64,000 nt of DNA from Chryseobacterium piperi. GTDB taxonomy: Bacteria > Bacteroidota > Bacteroidia > Flavobacteriales > Weeksellaceae. Every line of letters begins with the position of its first letter. Position 1 is the first letter of the stretch. The stretch covers positions 2,356,001 to 2,420,000 of the forward strand of contig NZ_CP023049.2 in the NCBI RefSeq assembly GCF_002285635.2, given 5' to 3'. Below, one piece after another: positions 59,517 through 64,000 of the stretch. The notes under the pieces are model-generated. The model worked only from the letters and a program-made list of their open reading frames with translations, did no database searches and was not told the DNA's origin. Both the position numbers and the translations under genes were made by a program.

Positions 59517-60530
59517 CTATGCTTCAGTATCTTCAACGACTACTACTGTAGCTCTTTGCTTATTTCCGGCAATCCCTGCACCAATAGCAGCACTAACAGC
59601 ACCCAATAAAAGTCCGAAGAATGAAAACAATGCAAATTTAGAAAGACCTGACGCTACATCTTCTCCTACTTCTTTTGCTTTTTGTCCCGCTTCTTCTTTT
59701 ACTTCTTTAATTTTTGCTTTAGCTTCATTCGTCACCTTTACCCAATTATCAACAATCTGCTCAGATTCAGCTTTGGATTTTCCGGTTCTGTGCATCACGA
59801 TATTCGCTAGAGCATCACGATCAACAGCTTCAAAAGTAGCATCTCCTGATTTGAAAAGTTTTGAGAATAATGAGTCAAGTTTAGCCTGACTCTCCTGAGG
59901 GTTTTCCATAATGGAATTCGCAGTCCCTTTTACTTTTTCAGAAGCATCTTTTGATTTACTTTCCAGATTTTCAGGTCTCAATTGTTTTTTATCGGTTTGT
60001 TTAAGCAATGTTTCAGCCTCCGTTTTTAACTTCCCGATTGAAGTTTCGTTGATGTTCAGCTGATCATTGATCATATCTCCCGCTTGTGGTGCTACTGCTT
60101 TCACACCTTCACCGGCAATATCAAACCCTTTGTTGATCACAGAACCCACACCACCTACAATTTTACCTACCGAAGCGGTAATGATGTAAATATTTAAAAT
60201 GGTAAGCAAACACCATGTAATAAGGCCATGTAGGGCTAAATCTGTTTTATTAACCTGGTTGGAAAACCAACCTGCAACCCAGCCACCACAAAATAAAGAA
60301 ATCAACATGGTGACAATCCACCATATCAAAGCTCCCGTACCCAGTCCACTAAAAGGTTTTGCTTCTTCCAAAGGATTAATGCTTCCCAGACCAATAGCCA
60401 GCCCAAGTAAATTCAGTAATAACTGAACAGCAACGGCAATAATAACACCTGCGAAAATTGAAGTCCAAGACAGACGGTTTACAATCTCCATGAATGATCG
60501 ATCATTAGTAGTTTTAATAGTTTGTTTCAT
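59517..60530 (-). CDS. Membrane protein with long coiled segment, unknown
   Basis: A 337-residue protein with three to four N-terminal membrane helices (WTSIFAGVIIAVAVQLLLNLLG, ALIWWIVTMLISLFCGGWVAGW and CLLTILNIYIITASVGKIVGG). A charged helical middle (residues 150-290) and a final helix (FSFFGLLLGAVSAAIGAGIAG) follow. The middle resembles YtxH-like stress proteins by composition. No catalytic motif is seen. It is alone. Possibly envelope stress, not established. Confidence 0.7.
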   Translation of the reverse strand: MKQTIKTTNDRSFMEIVNRLSWTSIFAGVIIAVAVQLLLNLLGLAIGLGSINPLEEAKPFSGLGTGALIWWIVTMLISLFCGGWVAGWFSNQVNKTDLALHGLITWCLLTILNIYIITASVGKIVGGVGSVINKGFDIAGEGVKAVAPQAGDMINDQLNINETSIGKLKTEAETLLKQTDKKQLRPENLESKSKDASEKVKGTANSIMENPQESQAKLDSLFSKLFKSGDATFEAVDRDALANIVMHRTGKSKAESEQIVDNWVKVTNEAKAKIKEVKEEAGQKAKEVGEDVASGLSKFALFSFFGLLLGAVSAAIGAGIAGNKQRATVVVVEDTEA

Positions 60531-61503
60531 AATATTTTTGTAAGGATTAATAAAAAATTTAATGTATGATTACATTAAGCTTGTTGTATTTTAAAATGAA
60601 TTATACATACCGGACAAAGCCGGTAAGATTTCGTACTTTAATAAATGAGATAGACCTATATATAAATATAATATAAGGTAATAACTATGTGTTTTGTCCT
60701 TTTAGAGTACATGGTTTCAATACCTACCTCTTCACATAATAAGGACATTAAATTACATCAGTAAAAGTAATGTATAAAAAGTCGACAATTTTTTGAAATT
60801 CACTATTTATTTTAAATATGATTTAAAATATCAGAAACTCTTATCCGTTTCTTGATAGCGTTTGAATAATATATTTTTGGTTCTTACGTAAGTAGAAAAA
60901 TGATGTAATTGTTATAATTAAAACAATATCTGTACCAAAAAATTTTGCAATTAATAAATATTGGCTGTTTTTTTTCAAAAAATGCAACGAAAAATATGAT
61001 ATTCATATATTATATTTTTTGAATTATTTATAAAGAAAAATTATAAAATCAACAACCCATAATTTATAAACTGATTCAATCAAAACATAATAAAAACCCT
61101 GCAATCCACCTGAGCGTAGTAGTTCAGGCATTCCATTATATCCATTTAAAGTTCTCTAAAAAACAAACCTTGGTTCGATTATACCAATTAAAAAAGTCAG
61201 AATATCATCTCAAAATTGACACAATTTATAGCAATTTTGAATACAGAGAAAAAAAATAAATTTTACTATTAAATACGACATCTCATGTCACTCATCATGA
61301 ATATTTTAGTAAACAGAATTACCGTAACAATGATTATTATTATAAAAATCCCATCAATATATTTCTCTAATTAATGATAAAAATCTATTTTAAAAACCAG
61401 AAATGGAGCAAATATGATGAAAATATAACAACTCGGTTGATGGTATTGGTAATCTTCTTTATTTCTCCTTACTCATTATAAAGTTCTACAGTATAGAAAT
61501 AAA
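60531..61503. other. AT-rich intergenic region of almost 1 kb
   Basis: No gene with support. A CCTGA...TCAGG inverted repeat at about 61110-61132 is the only marked structure. Confidence 0.4.
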
Positions 61504-61527
61504 AAAAGCACTCAAAAGAGTGCTTTT
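61504..61527. terminator. Terminator-like hairpin
   Basis: AAAAGCACTC AAAA GAGTGCTTTT, a perfect ten-pair stem. Confidence 0.75.
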
Positions 61528-61528
61528 C

Positions 61529-61543
61529 TGTGGTCCCACCTGG
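61529..61543 (-). other. tRNA 3'-end fragment (possible att remnant)
   Basis: The minus strand reads CCAGGTGGGACCA, which resembles half of a T-stem and the 3' acceptor strand of a tRNA, such as is left by site-specific integration. The rest of a tRNA is missing. Confidence 0.35.
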
Positions 61544-61590
61544 ACTACATGCTTGTATTTCTAATAAATAGATTATCAATTACATACAAA

Positions 61591-62535
61591 ATGAAATTTA
61601 TAACAGTGGACACTATAGAGTACACTTTTAATAAATCTATCCCTTTTTGTTTCAACAAATTTACTTATTTTGTAAGAGACAACAAAATCATTCTATTGAA
61701 AAAGCTTATTACCATTTTTAGCTTCACTAAGTTATTTCATGAAGCATATCGACAAAACTCACCTCTTGATAATTTCTTAGTACAGTTACAGGAATTAATC
61801 AATATTGATATAATTGAACTTATAGAAGCTAACAAAGCTAGAGCAAGTGAAAAGGCTAATGCATGGCAGGAAGAAGCCTATCGTAATTTTGAAAGAATAG
61901 GTAAAATAGGAATTGAGCATTCTAATGGGTTAAATTTGGACATTGAACCCAATCCATTATGGGATTGTAGTTTCATGAGGGCTCTTAGAACATTTAATGA
62001 AAGAAATTTTTATGTTGCTAATTGCTTATCTAATAAAAAAACTTTTGGAGACAACGACAATCTAATAAAATCTCAAATGAGATTAATGGTTTTTAAAAAT
62101 GTTTCATTGATATTACCTTCTGATAAACCAGTAAAAGAGTCAACTAATAATACGGATTTCAGTACTGAAAGTAAAGAACCAAAATTTAGCCCAAAAATTC
62201 AGGAAAAATATTTGGATAGATTTATCAGCTCTCTTATAGTAAACACTCTTGATAATAATTCAAAAGACAATTTGATAAAACTTTTAAAAGGTGGTGATAT
62301 TAAAGAACCTATAGTATTTTCATGTTCTGCTAATTCTGTTATCTATTTTTTCAGACAAATGCATGAAGAAGGAATAATATTAACCACTAAATCCATATCA
62401 AGGAAATTCATACAACAACATTTTATGTTTAAATGGAGGGGCAAGTTGGCTTTTCCAAAAGATGACAGTATCAAAAACTACCTTACACGAAGAGAACCTT
62501 CTTCGGTTTCTCATAAAATTATTTTAGTCGACTAA
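61591..62535 (+). CDS. Unknown protein near mobile-element boundary
   Basis: A 314-residue protein from the ATG at 61591 (MKFITVDTIEYTF); the frame also opens at 61549. It is charged and helical, with no signal peptide. The C-terminal third (FSCSANSVIYFFRQMHEEGIILT, then FIQQHFMFKWRGKLAF) looks like a helix-turn-helix-like domain often seen in conjugative or mobile-element proteins of Bacteroidota. No firm family was recognised. It lies between a tRNA fragment and an IS21 end, so it may be cargo. Confidence 0.6.
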   Translation: MKFITVDTIEYTFNKSIPFCFNKFTYFVRDNKIILLKKLITIFSFTKLFHEAYRQNSPLDNFLVQLQELINIDIIELIEANKARASEKANAWQEEAYRNFERIGKIGIEHSNGLNLDIEPNPLWDCSFMRALRTFNERNFYVANCLSNKKTFGDNDNLIKSQMRLMVFKNVSLILPSDKPVKESTNNTDFSTESKEPKFSPKIQEKYLDRFISSLIVNTLDNNSKDNLIKLLKGGDIKEPIVFSCSANSVIYFFRQMHEEGIILTTKSISRKFIQQHFMFKWRGKLAFPKDDSIKNYLTRREPSSVSHKIILVD

Positions 62536-62707
62536 ATACTAAAGTTTGTTAATTTTTATAACTCATACATAACACCACAATAACACTGTATTGATGGTGT
62601 CTGTAAATTCCAGTGATATTGACCACCTAATTCCTGATTAAATTGACCACTAAGAATGAAGTCAAAAAAGGTGTCTAAAAGATGGTTTAAAAATATAAAA
62701 TAAATCT

Positions 62708-63451
62708 TTACTCTGAGCTGATTTTCTGATCAGCTTTTTTTCTTCTCATCGATTCTCCTTTAAGGTCTATTCTCAGGGAGTTGTGAACCATTCTGTCAAG
62801 TATTGCATCGGCTATTGTTTGTTCCGCAATGACTTCATGCCAGGCACTTACAGGCAGTTGCGAAGCAATAATAGTGGAACGTTTTCCGTGTCTGTCTTCT
62901 ATAATCTCCATAAAATCCTGACGTTTAAGATTATCCAGGGATTGTAATCCAAAATCATCAAGGATAATAAGATCCTGCTTTTCTATTCGGTCTATCTCTT
63001 TAAGGTAAGATCCGTCTGCCTTAGCCATCTTAAGCTTTGAGAAGAGTTTGTTGATGCTGAAGTACATGACTTTATATCCCATTGTACAGGCTTTGTATCC
63101 AATGGCAGTTGCGATAAAACTTTTTCCAACTCCTGTACTGCCTGTAATAAGAATATTCTGTTTCTGTGATATAAAATCGCAGGAAGATAATCTTCCAATA
63201 GTATTCTTATCAATATTTCTGGAAGAAGAGGCCGTAATCTCTTCCATAAATGTCCTGTATCTGAACTTAGCTGTGGTAATCAATCTTTCTACCTTTCTGC
63301 TTTCCCTGTCGTCATACTCGGATTCAATCAAGTAGGCTATAAGTTCATCATTGGTATAGGAGATACTTCCTGTTTCCATTGTTGTGGAAAACGCCCTGTG
63401 CATCCCGTGGAGCTTTAAATGTTTCATTTTTTCTAATGTTGCCTGATTCAT
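62708..63451 (-). CDS. istB: IstB-type ATP-binding helper of IS21
   Basis: A 247-residue AAA+ helper of IS21 transposition. Walker A is NILITGSTGVGKSFIATAIG and Walker B is DLIILDDFGLQSL. The N-terminal segment MKHLKLHGMHRAFSTTME is typical. It starts 41 nt after the IstA stop, as usual in IS21. Length is normal, so it is likely intact. Confidence 0.93.
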   Translation of the reverse strand: MNQATLEKMKHLKLHGMHRAFSTTMETGSISYTNDELIAYLIESEYDDRESRKVERLITTAKFRYRTFMEEITASSSRNIDKNTIGRLSSCDFISQKQNILITGSTGVGKSFIATAIGYKACTMGYKVMYFSINKLFSKLKMAKADGSYLKEIDRIEKQDLIILDDFGLQSLDNLKRQDFMEIIEDRHGKRSTIIASQLPVSAWHEVIAEQTIADAILDRMVHNSLRIDLKGESMRRKKADQKISSE

Positions 63452-63492
63452 AGGTTTTGTATTAATGATTTAATTGTTAATGATTGTAGATG

Positions 63493-63999
63493 TTACTGAT
63501 AGTATTTTCCGCCCCTTATGTTTTTGTGTTTAGGCAGTTTCTTTTCTTCAAAAAATGCATCGTCATCGGTTAGATTATCCAGCCCTCTTTCCAGAATACT
63601 TTTAATCATGGCAAGGCTGTATTTTTCATATCCCAACGCTCTTTTACAGGCATTGTCAAGTCTTATGTTGCCGATCTTTTTTGATAATGAAAGGATTCCC
63701 AGGCAGGTTTTATAGGACTGCTCAGGATGCTGTTTCTTTTCCAGGATTTTGATGATGTACTGCTCACAATATTCCCCGACAGACCTTCCCCAAGAGATAA
63801 ACCGGGAGGGATTCCATTCAGTCATAAACTGATAAGATGAAGGCATATGTTCTTTTACAGTCGTATACTGATATTTAGCCAGGATTCTGTTATGGAATGC
63901 TATTCTGCGCTGGTCATAGTAAATCTCGACTGTATTTTTACTAAAAATAATGTTTACTTTTTTACCAATATAGCTGAACGGAACACTGTAATAATGCTG
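63493..63999 (-). CDS. istA: IstA-type transposase, 5' part outside window
   Basis: The frame is open from base 63999 to the stop at 63493, so at least 168 C-terminal residues are present. QHYYSVPFSYIGKKVNI at the edge and YYDQRRIAFHNRIL are characteristic of the C-terminal part of IstA. The DDE catalytic core lies outside the window. The final segment (NIRGGKYYQ) is normal for the family. IstB follows at once. Confidence 0.88.
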   Translation of the reverse strand, partial: QHYYSVPFSYIGKKVNIIFSKNTVEIYYDQRRIAFHNRILAKYQYTTVKEHMPSSYQFMTEWNPSRFISWGRSVGEYCEQYIIKILEKKQHPEQSYKTCLGILSLSKKIGNIRLDNACKRALGYEKYSLAMIKSILERGLDNLTDDDAFFEEKKLPKHKNIRGGKYYQ

Positions 64000-64000
64000 G

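Larger units (their letters stand above)
62590..64000 (-). mobile_element. IS21-family element, right part missing outside window
   Basis: The element end near 62592-62655 carries ATTGACCACC and ATTGACCACT repeats, the usual inner repeats of IS21 ends. IstB (62708-63451) and the C-terminal part of IstA follow on the minus strand. The other end is beyond the window. Confidence 0.75.

Overview
The window looks like chromosome of a Chryseobacterium-type flavobacterium (Bacteroidota). The DNA is AT-rich. There is a type IX secretion sorting domain, a Bacteroidota-style outer-membrane beta-barrel protein and the Mqo/GpsA/FKBP/DeoD housekeeping set. Many genes are preceded by the Bacteroidota promoter signature TAnnTTTG, with a TTG/TTTG about 15-21 nt upstream. 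Most genes lie on the minus strand and many end in clear hairpin terminators. No rRNA and no CRISPR array was found.

Region by region. 1-4.7 kb: a T9SS-sorted repeat protein followed by an RHS/YD-type surface protein that runs off the left edge. 5-16.9 kb: housekeeping and stress genes (mqo, two flavin oxidoreductases, gpsA, an M23 peptidase, a metallo-beta-lactamase-fold protein with altered metal ligands, an Rrf2 regulator with its probable target, an FKBP and a catalase-fold protein). 17.2-21.9 kb: a tellurium-resistance-type locus (TerD, TelA, unknown, TerD, TerC). 22.6-26.1 kb: a SulP transporter, a paired HTH operon and a VOC protein. 26.5-38.4 kb: a one-strand island. It holds a slipin, a cREC-like protein, a YkuK-type RNase H-fold protein, an array of tRNAs and tRNA-like remnants, two small ORFs with their own signals, and a six-gene overlapping operon of the MoxR-vWA-beta-propeller type. 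An IS5-family element sits between the operon's probable -10-equivalent (-7) box and its first start codon. 39.4-43.6 kb: deoD, an ester cyclase, a structured non-coding segment and an outer-membrane barrel. 43.7-57.9 kb: a toxin/modified-peptide region. It contains a complete SdpC-SdpA-SdpB set, a PH-domain membrane protein (possible immunity), a hydrolase, two paralogous small secreted peptides, a second SdpA-SdpB pair without its own SdpC, a split LanB-type dehydratase and two prolyl oligopeptidases. 58.2-64 kb: map, a membrane protein, an unknown gene and the end of an IS21-family element.

Two systems stand out. The first couples an array of intact and decayed tRNAs with proteins of families known from RNA repair and conflict; no RtcB ligase lies in the window. 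One tRNA carries a Cys anticodon on a long-variable-arm body. The second is the Sdp region, where the duplicated SdpAB pair adjoins two Cys-free secreted peptides with conserved ends and divergent middles, and a split dehydratase with two peptidases follows. Functions of both systems are inferred from families and context; nothing here was tested by database search.
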